From CBDHGY01 sp965263325 (GTDB taxonomy: Bacteria; Pseudomonadota; Alphaproteobacteria; Caulobacterales; Hyphomonadaceae), in the NCBI GenBank assembly GCA_965263325.1, contig CBDHGY010000002.1:372001-436000 (forward strand): a stretch of DNA of 64,000 bases. The letters are read 5' to 3'. The notes below the pieces were generated by a model. The model made no database searches. It was not told where the DNA came from and saw nothing but the letters and a program-made list of their open reading frames with translations. Shown one piece after another: positions 8,707-17,154 of this stretch. Numbering within the stretch: position 1 is the first letter of the stretch; each line of letters opens with the position of its first letter. The position numbers and the translations under genes were made by a program.

Positions 8707-9948
8707 ATGAAACTGCCGGAGAATGGACGAGCTTGGGATGATGTTCGCAATGATATGCTTAAGCGCGGAGCAGGCGACGCGAAGTGGCGAGACGGCAAGA
8801 CTGCAGTTTATGTCTTCAATGCAGGCGAGGATATCGCGGAAATCCAGAAAGAGGCCTACGCGGCGTACATGTCGGAAAATGGTTTGGGTCCGCTAGCATT
8901 TCCTTCTTTGGCGCAAATGGAGAAAGACGTCATTTCGATGGGGCTCAGTCTGCTTAATGCGCCTTCAGGCGCGACTGGCGCGATGACATCAGGCGGCACC
9001 GATTCCATAACAATGGCGATCAAGACCGCTCGTGACTATAAGCGAGCAGAACAAGGCCTCAGCGCTCAAGCAAACATCGTTCTTCCACAATCAGCGCATC
9101 TGGCATTCGACAAAGCCTGTCATTTGATGGACATTGAAGTGCGCCGCATACCGCTCAAAACAGATGGCTCCTACGAAGCTGACGTCGTTTCAATGGAGCA
9201 TGCGAGTGATGAAAACACAATTATGATAGTCGGTTCGGCTCCTAATTTTCCGCACGGGATAATCGATCCTATTGAAGAGTTGGGCGAGGTTGCTGGGCGT
9301 AAAAATGTCTGGATGCATGTTGATGCTTGTGTTGGCGGGTATTTCGCCCCCTTTGCACGGATGAATGGTGTACCGGTGCCCCCATTTGATTTTAGTGTAG
9401 CAGCGGTAAAATCGATGAGCGCCGACCTCCATAAATACGGATATGCAGCGAAAGGTGCCTCCACTGTATTGTTTCGCTCTGAAGATTTATACGCGCACAT
9501 GCCCTTTGATCTTGCTTGCTGGTCGGGCGCGCCGATGAAAACGCCAACGCTGGCTGGCACCCGTCCCGGTGGGGCGATATCAGCGGCCTGGGCGATTATG
9601 AACTATCTTGGCGTCGATGGATATCGGCGCTTACAAGGCAAAGTGTGTGAAACCCGTCAACGTGTTGAGGAGGGGGTGAAGGCACTCGGATTTGAAGTGC
9701 TCGGTAACCCAATACTTGGGTTGATAGCGTTTCATCACCCAGATCATCATGCCTTTGCAATTTACGGAGAAATCTACAGGCGAGGTTGGTTCACATCAGC
9801 GACGAAAGAACCGCCCAGTCTTCATCTCATGCTTTCTCCCCGGCATGCAGATTTCATCGACGACTATTTAAAAGATTTGGCAAATAGTCTTGAGACGTTA
9901 TCAGACCCCGCAAACTCAACGCAAAAAGCAGACGTTCGCTACAGCTAG
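8707..9948 (+). CDS. Sphingosine-1-phosphate lyase-like PLP enzyme
   Basis: The 413-residue protein belongs to the group II PLP decarboxylase fold. The PLP-binding block SADLHKYGYAAKGAS is the signature of the sphingosine-1-phosphate lyase subgroup, with the aldimine Lys in HKYG. MHVDACVGGYFAPF supplies the PLP pyridine-binding Asp, and TSGGTDSITMAIKTAR the phosphate contacts. Eukaryotic S1P lyases cleave long-chain base phosphates to fatty aldehyde and phosphoethanolamine; bacterial members are soluble like this one, with no membrane anchor visible. An acyl-CoA dehydrogenase upstream would fit degradation of the chain. A GGAGG site precedes the ATG. A true amino-acid decarboxylase is a weaker alternative. 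Confidence 0.8.
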   Translation: MKLPENGRAWDDVRNDMLKRGAGDAKWRDGKTAVYVFNAGEDIAEIQKEAYAAYMSENGLGPLAFPSLAQMEKDVISMGLSLLNAPSGATGAMTSGGTDSITMAIKTARDYKRAEQGLSAQANIVLPQSAHLAFDKACHLMDIEVRRIPLKTDGSYEADVVSMEHASDENTIMIVGSAPNFPHGIIDPIEELGEVAGRKNVWMHVDACVGGYFAPFARMNGVPVPPFDFSVAAVKSMSADLHKYGYAAKGASTVLFRSEDLYAHMPFDLACWSGAPMKTPTLAGTRPGGAISAAWAIMNYLGVDGYRRLQGKVCETRQRVEEGVKALGFEVLGNPILGLIAFHHPDHHAFAIYGEIYRRGWFTSATKEPPSLHLMLSPRHADFIDDYLKDLANSLETLSDPANSTQKADVRYS

Positions 9949-9975
9949 CGCAAAGTAAACGATGCTTTGCGCTAG
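9945..9975. terminator. Hairpin between convergent genes
   Basis: CTAGCGCAAAG and CTTTGCGCTAG form a perfect 11-bp stem with a 9-base loop. The left arm contains the TAG stop of the PLP-lyase-like gene. No T-run follows on either strand, so it is either a weak bidirectional terminator or an mRNA 3'-end stabiliser between this gene and the leftward gene ending at 10030. Confidence 0.5.
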
Positions 9976-10029
9976 AGTGAATTCGTCTATGCATATGTGA
10001 ATGCAAGCTGCGTTGCACCTGAAACGAGC

Positions 10030-10806
10030 CTAATTCACGCTCTCATATTCAGCACCTGTTGCGCGAAAGTATGCGCGCCAAAAGGCTTTGACCTCTCCCA
10101 TAGGTAGATCGTACTCACGTCGCGGAACGATGCGGGCGACCACTTTTACACCGTTCATGGAAGGCACGAACTCAGCAAGCTTTGTGTCACCAAAAGCTCC
10201 ATAGTCTGCGCCGGATCTGTAAAATGAATAATCAGATGAGTGTTGCATTAAGTCAGACACCAGAACGATCCGGCGGTCGGCCCGCCCGCGTTGGAAGTCG
10301 GCTCGATCAGCTGCAGCAAATATCGCCTCAGAAAGTGGCGAAGCCGGTTGGCTTTTGCTTCTGAGAGTCGACTCGATTTTTTGCGACAGCGGCTGGAAAA
10401 ACATGTCGCGCCACGTATCCTCTACCATGCGTGGATTTGATAGAATGGGATTTGCATCGTCAGCGCTGCCAGGAGAACAGCTGCTGAAAACGGTGCGTGG
10501 GTCATAAGGGTCTGAGGCGTTAGGCGTCATGACAGTAAGCCTCCCATAACGCGGCAGACTCCGCGCCTCGATATCTACAAACTCCTGCACCCAGCCAAGA
10601 TCATTCTCTGTGAATGGATCAGACTGATCGATTAATAGGATTGTGTGAGCGGGATCTTTGCGATCGACGCGGCAGTGGGTGTCGGCTTCAAGTGCCGGCG
10701 GTTGATTAAATGCCATAACAGCAAACAAACCAAACACGCTTGCGAGCATTGTACCGATAGCGCCGCGCCAAAACCAGGGGCCTTTCTCATGTCGTCTGCG
10801 AGCCAT
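10030..10806 (-). CDS. Membrane-anchored vWA-like protein of unknown function
   Basis: I do not recognise the family. The 258-residue protein has a basic N-terminus and one membrane helix (about 11-33), then a periplasmic domain. HTILLIDQSDPF (54-65) resembles the first strand and metal-site loop of a vWA domain (D60-x-S62, with Pro at the second Ser position). ASPLSEAI (155-162) and RIVLVSDLMQHS (179-190) resemble the later MIDAS loops, with D185 in the usual Asp position. Two Cys (45 and 110) could form a disulfide. It starts 30 bases after the end of the four-TM gene upstream, so the two appear to form an operon. A degenerate vWA sensor or scaffold is my inference. Confidence 0.65.
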   Translation of the reverse strand: MARRRHEKGPWFWRGAIGTMLASVFGLFAVMAFNQPPALEADTHCRVDRKDPAHTILLIDQSDPFTENDLGWVQEFVDIEARSLPRYGRLTVMTPNASDPYDPRTVFSSCSPGSADDANPILSNPRMVEDTWRDMFFQPLSQKIESTLRSKSQPASPLSEAIFAAADRADFQRGRADRRIVLVSDLMQHSSDYSFYRSGADYGAFGDTKLAEFVPSMNGVKVVARIVPRREYDLPMGEVKAFWRAYFRATGAEYESVN

Positions 10807-10835
10807 ACTTTATTCCTCCGTAGACTGACCGGTCG

Positions 10836-12419
10836 TTACGCACGTTTCTTTTTGGAAGTATCTTCAGATGCTTCGCGTTTTGCGCGCACTTTGGAGATTT
10901 CCGAAGCGACACGTTTGTCGATGCTCGAAAGACCTTTTTGAACGCCCTGAATGTGAGTTTCCAGCCATTCGCGTGTGATGTTGAGAGCTTTGATGTTCTC
11001 CTCAATGGATGTCACTGCGCTGTTTGCTTGATCACGTTCTTTGGAAAAATCGAACGCGGGAAGCTGAGGTGTCAGGATTTCATCGAAGTAAGCTGGAACA
11101 GCTGCCTGTTCGCCGAGCTTTTCACGGTTGTTATTTCGCTCGCGGCGATGGGCTTGGCGATATGCAACCTTCAGGCTCCGTTCTTGTTCGCCCGCATTGG
11201 CCGCAATTGCGATTGCGATATCTCTGCGCTCGTCGAGAATGTTCATTGCCTTTTCGATTTCACGTTTCGCAGCTATGTGACGTGAAAGCTGGGTTTCAAA
11301 CCAGAAACGGCAGTTTGTGAAATAGTCTGAAAGATCATCGCGTACGCCATTTCTGACTTGCTGGCGTTTTTCATAGGCAAGTCGTTCCTTGCGCCAGACA
11401 CGTCCATAACCTGGATATTTGTCTGAAATCCGGTCGTAGCCCTCGTAAACAGCTATAGCAAAAACAGTGAGGCCAATAAGTAGCAAACCAATTGCAACTA
11501 AGCTGTCTAATCCAAATATATTCGGGAACATCGAGCCGATAACCGCGGAAGGAGCGATGTCAAACATGCTGAATCCAGCCAACGAACCGGCTTCCTGCGC
11601 ATTGTGTAACGCGATTTCGACGGCATCTCTGAAATGCGCAACAAAGAAATTCACGACGATCCCCAGTAGAATGCAAACCCCTGCGACGATGCCGCCTAAC
11701 ACCTTCATTGGCGTCTCGGGGTGATTGAGGTATCTCAATCCGAGGAAGCCAGCGATTACTCCAAACAAGACGTTTACGGCGCTCACACCAAAGGCGATCA
11801 TCATGCCGCCGAGTAATCCTGATGACTGAGCGTCTTTGAAGAGGAGGGCGTTAAAGCACCCCTCAAGGATCAGAATAAATAAAAGAATAGCAACTGTTTG
11901 CTCAACATTCTTTTTTATATCCGGCGTGCGCTTTCCAATCGCGTCGCCGTGGCGCTCGCGAAAGGATTCGAGCTCGATCACAGTTGCATTGTGATGTTCC
12001 AGAGCATCTTCGGTGTCATCCACTTCATAGTGACGAAATTCGTTTTCTTCGGCTTTAATCGCTTCACGAAGTTGATCGGGATAAATATCGCCGGGTGTGC
12101 AATCCTGAATGAAATTGCGAACTTTGGTCGAGGTGGCGCTTAACCAGGTGCCGAGGCCGCGGCGCACTTTCTCTGCTTTTTCCGCGACTTCCTGTTCTCG
12201 CTCGGACCATTGGTCTTGTGTAACGGCTTCAGATGTCGGGATTCCATCTCGGGCATCTTTACGCGCGATTGCCCGAGTATGCCGGCGTGAAAATCCAAGA
12301 TCGCCTTCCTGTAGAGAACCTTTCAGCCCATGATCATTAAGTTCGGTGCGCGGTTCGAGGGGCTTAATCTTGTGGCTGAGACCAATGTCTACACCCCATC
12401 GGACAGTCTTCTTCGGCAT
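10836..12419 (-). CDS. Four-TM protein with long coiled-coil flanks, unknown function
   Basis: This 527-residue protein is not one I recognise. Residues 1-170 are charged and partly helical. Four membrane segments follow, about 174-194, 200-228, 238-263 and 305-326. A long charged helical C-terminus (330-527) has coiled-coil character and a Lys-rich tail. The 40-residue loop between TM3 and TM4 probably lies outside. The ATG at 12419 has AAGGAGAA just upstream; an in-frame extension to 12527 lacks such a site. It heads a two-gene operon with the vWA-like protein. The layout suggests a membrane scaffold or channel with large cytoplasmic stalks, but no catalytic motif is visible. Confidence 0.7.
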   Translation of the reverse strand: MPKKTVRWGVDIGLSHKIKPLEPRTELNDHGLKGSLQEGDLGFSRRHTRAIARKDARDGIPTSEAVTQDQWSEREQEVAEKAEKVRRGLGTWLSATSTKVRNFIQDCTPGDIYPDQLREAIKAEENEFRHYEVDDTEDALEHHNATVIELESFRERHGDAIGKRTPDIKKNVEQTVAILLFILILEGCFNALLFKDAQSSGLLGGMMIAFGVSAVNVLFGVIAGFLGLRYLNHPETPMKVLGGIVAGVCILLGIVVNFFVAHFRDAVEIALHNAQEAGSLAGFSMFDIAPSAVIGSMFPNIFGLDSLVAIGLLLIGLTVFAIAVYEGYDRISDKYPGYGRVWRKERLAYEKRQQVRNGVRDDLSDYFTNCRFWFETQLSRHIAAKREIEKAMNILDERRDIAIAIAANAGEQERSLKVAYRQAHRRERNNNREKLGEQAAVPAYFDEILTPQLPAFDFSKERDQANSAVTSIEENIKALNITREWLETHIQGVQKGLSSIDKRVASEISKVRAKREASEDTSKKKRA

Positions 12420-12556
12420 ATCGAGCACCTTCTCCTTAACAACACGCGGCAATCTGTTAACCGCCGGGCTGAAAATGCTGGAGCAAAATGGAAAAAGTCT
12501 TAACCAAAACCTGTGCAGTCGGGGCAAGACTCCAGCGCACCAAGAATAAACTAATA

Positions 12557-12618
12557 ATTACAACGCGGTGCTGGCCGCGGCCTCGACTTGGGAGGCCCGT
12601 GCCTGTTGTATTTGTAAT
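12557..12618. repeat. Structured intergenic element in a 398-base gap
   Basis: The gap 12420-12817 separates the leftward membrane pair from the rightward RND genes, so it holds both promoters. Inside it ATTACAA (12557-12563) and TTGTAAT (12612-12618) form a perfect 7-bp inverted repeat. They enclose GGCCTC (12579-12584) and GAGGCC (12592-12597), a 6-bp hairpin with a 7-base loop. TTAACC half-sites occur near 12458 and 12498. I see no convincing gene or tRNA in the gap. Confidence 0.35.
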
Positions 12619-12817
12619 AATCGTAAACAGATTTTGCGGGGTTATACCCGCTCGCTGTCGTAGCTTTGTTATCAATAGATGACTAAGATCGTGAGGATTG
12701 CCCGACCGCGTTCGCAGCGAAGTAGGGATAATTATGTATAAACACGATTAATTGGTTCTAATGCCACGTTGAACATCGATCAGCGAATGGCTATCTCACC
12801 CTTGGAGTGATTATTTA

Positions 12818-13897
12818 GTGAATCGTTCAGTGGTTATTGCGGCCGTGATCTCAGCGGCGTTGGTGCTTTTCTTCACGATCGGCACATTATCGGCTGACGA
12901 CAGTTCAGCTGAATTGGACACAGATGCATCGAGTGATAACCAAACAGAGCTTCCAAAAGCCATCGTTGGTACGTTTACCTCAGAACCTCACCCCATCATT
13001 ATAGAATTGAAAGGGCAGACGGCTCCTGACCGCGTCGTGACAGTTAAGTCTGCGACGGTCGGAACGGTCGTTTTGGCGCCGGCGAGGGAAGGTCAGCGGG
13101 TTGCTAAAGGTGACTTGCTCTGCGGTTTGGACGTTGAGGCCCGCCGGGCTAATCTTCAACAGGCTGAAGCTCAGCGCGCTGCGGCGCTTATTGAATATGA
13201 TGCGGCTCGATCTTTGGCAGAGAAAGGACTGACACCTGCCAATCGTGAGGCGTCCGCGAAAGCGGCACTGGACGCTGCTGAGGCGGCCGTCTCAGCGGCA
13301 AAAATTGAACTGTCACGAACCCAAATCCGAGCACCATTCGAAGGAATCTTCGAAACACGCTTAGCCGAAACTGGTGACTTCTTGAGTTCCGGCAACCCCT
13401 GCGGCGTTCTCGTGGATTTGTCGCCAGTTCTCGTCACAGCGAGAATGACGGAAGATCAGGCGCGCTTGGTCTTGCCAGGGGCTGAAGCAATCGCACAGCT
13501 GACAAGCGGAGAAAGTTTCCCTGCTACCGTTAGATATGTTGCGAGAACTGCTGATGCAAAAACGCGAACATTTTCGGTCGAAGCCGCCCTCAACACGGAA
13601 GATTCGCAAGTCGCAGCCGGTGTCACTGCCAATCTTCGTATTCCGCTTGATGAGACGGACGCAATTCGTATATCCCCGGCGCTTTTGACCCTGGCCGATA
13701 ATGGTGCCGTTGGTGTCCGCTTGGTGGACGAAGGCGATATCGTCCAATTTGAAGAGGTCACGATCATAGACTCATCCGAAGACGGAATTTGGATCAAGGG
13801 CCTCCCAACTGAGGTTCGATTGATTACGGAAGGTCAAGATTTCCTGTCGGAAGGACTGAAGGTCGAGCCCATACCGGCTGAAAGTAGTCCATCGTGA
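12818..13897 (+). CDS. RND efflux periplasmic adaptor (HlyD/MFP family)
   Basis: The 359-residue protein is the membrane-fusion subunit that links the RND pump to an outer-membrane channel. An N-terminal hydrophobic anchor or signal (about 5-26) is followed by a lipoyl half-domain (VKSATVGTVVLAPAREGQRVAKGDLLC), an Ala/Glu-rich helical hairpin (LQQAEAQRAAALIEYDAAR onward), and the second lipoyl half (SRTQIRAPFEGIFE). A beta-barrel domain closes the protein. The start is a GTG with TTGGAG upstream. Its TGA overlaps the GTG of the pump gene (GTGA), indicating translational coupling. No TolC-like gene is adjacent, so a channel encoded elsewhere is presumed. Confidence 0.88.
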   Translation: MNRSVVIAAVISAALVLFFTIGTLSADDSSAELDTDASSDNQTELPKAIVGTFTSEPHPIIIELKGQTAPDRVVTVKSATVGTVVLAPAREGQRVAKGDLLCGLDVEARRANLQQAEAQRAAALIEYDAARSLAEKGLTPANREASAKAALDAAEAAVSAAKIELSRTQIRAPFEGIFETRLAETGDFLSSGNPCGVLVDLSPVLVTARMTEDQARLVLPGAEAIAQLTSGESFPATVRYVARTADAKTRTFSVEAALNTEDSQVAAGVTANLRIPLDETDAIRISPALLTLADNGAVGVRLVDEGDIVQFEEVTIIDSSEDGIWIKGLPTEVRLITEGQDFLSEGLKVEPIPAESSPS

Positions 13898-16800
13898 CGG
13901 GTATCGTTGAAGGTGCAATTGGCCGTTCGCGGATGGTTTTGGCGGTGCTTGTTTGCGCGTTGCTGGCCGGTATCGCGACGTATATTGCGCTACCGAAAGA
14001 GTCTGATCCAGACGTAGCATTTCCAATGATCAGCGTTTTTGTGTCACTTGATGGTGTGTCACCGGAGGACTCTGAGCGCCTGCTAGTTCGCCCCATGGAA
14101 CAAGAGATTGAGTCACTCGAAAGTATGACTCAATTTCGGTCGTTGGCGATTGAAGGCGGCGCGCTGATGTTTGTCGAGTTCGAAGTGTCTTTCGACGTCG
14201 ATCAGGCTGCACTTGATGTGCGCGAGCGGATCGACATGGCGAAAAGATTTTTCCCAGCTGAAACTCGAGAACCAGTCGTCGAAGAGTTCAGCGCTGCACT
14301 ATTTCCAATCATGGTTGTGAATGTATTTGGTGATGCGCCGCAGCGCGGCCTCGATCACCTCGTGCGCGATTTGCAAGATGAATTAGAAGCGCTGGACGGC
14401 GTGCTGGAGGCTACACTGCGCGGCAGCCAGGAAGAAGTTCTCGAAATTGTCGTCGATCCGGTCAAACTCGATAGCTACAACATTTCCTATCTTGAGATCG
14501 CGCAAGTTGTTGCGGCCAATAATCGGCTTGTGCCGGCAGGAAGTATTGATACGGGCGAAGGCAGGTTTTCAGTCAAAGTTCCGGGGCTTATTAAGTCTGC
14601 CGAAGACGCGCTCAATTTGCCGATCCGCACCGAAGGTGATGCAGCCATCACAGTCGGGGATGTCGCCGCTGTTCGGCGAACGTATAAAGACCGCACCTCA
14701 TTTGCGCGCTATAATGGCCGCGACGCGTTGTCACTCGAAGTCGTTAAGCGCCCGGGCGCGAACATTCTTATGACTGCAGAAGAGGTTCGAGCGGTCGTTG
14801 CGAAACATCAGCTGCGCTGGCCCGCCAGTGTAAGCCATGCCATCAATTCAGATGTTTCGGTTCTGATTGGAGATCAGCTGAAGCAACTGGAGGGATCGAT
14901 TATGATCGCCGTTGTGCTGGTTATGATCGTGTGTATTGCTGCCTTGGGTCTGCGCTCTGCCCTGTTGGTCGGCATCTCCATCCCTTCGTCTTTTATGCTG
15001 GCATTCTTACTGCTCGGTGCTTTTGGTTACACAATCAACATGATGGTGATGTTTGGCATGATCATAGCTGTGGGCATTTTGGTTGATGGTGCGATCGTTG
15101 TTGTTGAATATGCTGATCGTAAAATGGCAGAAGGCATGGATCGCAAAGCCGCTTACGGAATGGCGGGCAAACGCATGTTCTGGCCGGTTGTAGCCTCCAG
15201 CGCGACGACCCTCGCGGCTTTTGTTCCGTTTCTGTTTTGGGACTCGCTCGTCGGCAAATTCATGTCGTACTTGCCGATCACGCTCATCTTTGTGCTCACC
15301 TGTTCTCTGTTGATGGCACTGATATTCCTGCCAGTGATCGGAAGCGTAATCGGTGCGCGTCCTGGGGGCAGCGATGATAAACTCGCAGCGCTTTCAGGTG
15401 CGGATGGGAATCCGGAAGATGTCGGCGGTTGGCTTGGAAGTTATATTCGCTTGACGCGTGGTTTGATGGCGCGCCCTCTTACAGTAACTGCTGCAGCGTT
15501 TGCATCGATAATGTTCATATTCTTTGCCTTTGCCCAGACAGAACAGAAATCAGAACTCTTCCTCGATATAGAGCCCGACCAGATTTATGTGTTGGTTCAG
15601 GCCCAAGGCAGTTTGTCCGCAGCAGAAGAATACGCCATTGTCACGCGAGCAGAGCGCGCGATACAGCCCCTTCAGGGCGTGGAGGGTTACACGCTCCGAT
15701 CTGGTACTGAGCGCGGCAGCGGCGGGCCAAATCCGGGGGACGGATTGTCTGGAACGCCCAACGACACTATCGGCCAAATACTGGTGGATCTCAAAGCAAA
15801 TGACGGCGTGAATGACGGGCGGAAAAATCAAAAGTCTGTTCAGGAGGCGCTTAAAGCTGTTCCGGGGCTGCGGTTCGAAATCCGAGTGCGAGAGCAGGGG
15901 CCTCCTACAACTAAGGATGTCGATATGATCGTCGCGTCGGACAGCGATATAGATCGTGAGGCAACTGTTCGGCGAATACGTGCGCATCTGGAATCGATGG
16001 AAGGCTTAAAAGATTTTGAAGACTCATTGCCTTTGCCGGGGATCGAATACCAATTGAAGATTGACCGGGCGCAAGCTGGTAAGTTTGGCGTTGATGTTGG
16101 GCAGGTCGGCGCTGCAGTTCAACTGCTGACAAATGGTGTTTTGGTTGGCCGTTACCGGCCAGATGATGCGAATGACGAGCTCGATATTCGTGTGCGTCTT
16201 CCAGAAGATGTGCGCTCGATTGAAGCGATCGATACCATGAGAATTGCGACACCAGCTGGTCTTGTCCCGCTTTCGCTCTTTGTAGAGCGAGTGCCGGCAA
16301 ACCGCGTGACCGAGATTAGTCGTAAAGATGGAGCTCGCATAACGTCAGTCCGCGCGAATGCGACAGAAGTGGGTCAAGGTCCGGCGCGCGTGAAGGAGGT
16401 AAAGGAATGGCTGGCCACGCAAGAGTTTCCACCGAGTATTGAAATTTCCTTCGATGGCAGTTTTGCTGACGCTGAAGAAGCCAACGCATTTTTTGCAAAT
16501 GCCGCGCTAGCTGCCTTGTTTCTCATGGGTGTTATCCTGCTTTGGGAGTTTAACAATTTTTGGCAGGTTTTCCTTACGCTTAGCGCCGTTGTGATTTCGA
16601 CAGCAGGCGTGCTCATAGGTATTATGACAGTGCTGCCCTATGTCAGTGTTCTGATGATTGGAACCGGCGTTGTGGCGCTTGCGGGGATCGTCGTGAACAA
16701 TAATATCGTTTTGATTGATACCTATAATCGGCTGCGAGAAAGCGGAAGAAAGCCGGAGGAAGCTGCACTTGCAGCGGCTGCCCAGCGTATTCGCCCAATA

Positions 16801-17151
16801 TTGCTGACCACTTTCACAACTATTTGTGGTCTATTGCCGATGGTATTTATGTTGAACTTTGACTTTGCTAGCGGTGTGGTAAGTACCGGAGGCTCGACAG
16901 CAGAATGGTGGGTTCAGCTTGCAACAGCAGTGGTTTTTGGTCTCGGATTTTCAACGGTCATGATCTTGTTGGTGACGCCAGCCTGGCTTTGCGCACCGGC
17001 TAAGTTGGGTAATTGGCGCAGACGCCGGTTAGTGCCAATGATGGGTTGGTTATTCGGGTCCAAAAGAGGAATTCATAAAGAACCAGACCGCGTGCTTGAT
17101 CCAGTAGCTGATCTACCGACGCGTCCCGATATTCGGCCAGCGGCGGAATAG
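13894..17151 (+). CDS. RND efflux transporter, HAE1-like
   Basis: This 1085-residue inner-membrane pump has the RND layout: TM1 at the N-terminus, a large periplasmic loop, TM2-6 (about residue 335 on), a second periplasmic loop, and TM8-12 near the end. The TM4 motif reads VGILVDGAIVVVEYADRK: the first proton-relay Asp of AcrB (407) is kept but the second is Gly. In TM10, AGIVVNNNIVLID has Asn where AcrB has Lys940. The proton path therefore differs from AcrB, as in some RND branches. It starts at a GTG overlapping the adaptor stop. The last roughly 60 residues are a polar cytoplasmic tail. It converges on the carboxylase gene 3 bases downstream. The substrate is unknown. Confidence 0.88.
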   Translation: MTGIVEGAIGRSRMVLAVLVCALLAGIATYIALPKESDPDVAFPMISVFVSLDGVSPEDSERLLVRPMEQEIESLESMTQFRSLAIEGGALMFVEFEVSFDVDQAALDVRERIDMAKRFFPAETREPVVEEFSAALFPIMVVNVFGDAPQRGLDHLVRDLQDELEALDGVLEATLRGSQEEVLEIVVDPVKLDSYNISYLEIAQVVAANNRLVPAGSIDTGEGRFSVKVPGLIKSAEDALNLPIRTEGDAAITVGDVAAVRRTYKDRTSFARYNGRDALSLEVVKRPGANILMTAEEVRAVVAKHQLRWPASVSHAINSDVSVLIGDQLKQLEGSIMIAVVLVMIVCIAALGLRSALLVGISIPSSFMLAFLLLGAFGYTINMMVMFGMIIAVGILVDGAIVVVEYADRKMAEGMDRKAAYGMAGKRMFWPVVASSATTLAAFVPFLFWDSLVGKFMSYLPITLIFVLTCSLLMALIFLPVIGSVIGARPGGSDDKLAALSGADGNPEDVGGWLGSYIRLTRGLMARPLTVTAAAFASIMFIFFAFAQTEQKSELFLDIEPDQIYVLVQAQGSLSAAEEYAIVTRAERAIQPLQGVEGYTLRSGTERGSGGPNPGDGLSGTPNDTIGQILVDLKANDGVNDGRKNQKSVQEALKAVPGLRFEIRVREQGPPTTKDVDMIVASDSDIDREATVRRIRAHLESMEGLKDFEDSLPLPGIEYQLKIDRAQAGKFGVDVGQVGAAVQLLTNGVLVGRYRPDDANDELDIRVRLPEDVRSIEAIDTMRIATPAGLVPLSLFVERVPANRVTEISRKDGARITSVRANATEVGQGPARVKEVKEWLATQEFPPSIEISFDGSFADAEEANAFFANAALAALFLMGVILLWEFNNFWQVFLTLSAVVISTAGVLIGIMTVLPYVSVLMIGTGVVALAGIVVNNNIVLIDTYNRLRESGRKPEEAALAAAAQRIRPILLTTFTTICGLLPMVFMLNFDFASGVVSTGGSTAEWWVQLATAVVFGLGFSTVMILLVTPAWLCAPAKLGNWRRRRLVPMMGWLFGSKRGIHKEPDRVLDPVADLPTRPDIRPAAE

Positions 17152-17154
17152 AAC

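Noticed and set aside
10030..12419. Zorya- or MotAB-type anti-phage motor
   Set aside because: The four-TM protein lacks MotA-like motifs and the partner lacks an OmpA-type peptidoglycan domain; no nuclease or helicase gene is next to them.
12488..12682. 64-codon frame in the gap before the RND genes
   Set aside because: No ribosome site, unusual composition, and no family likeness.
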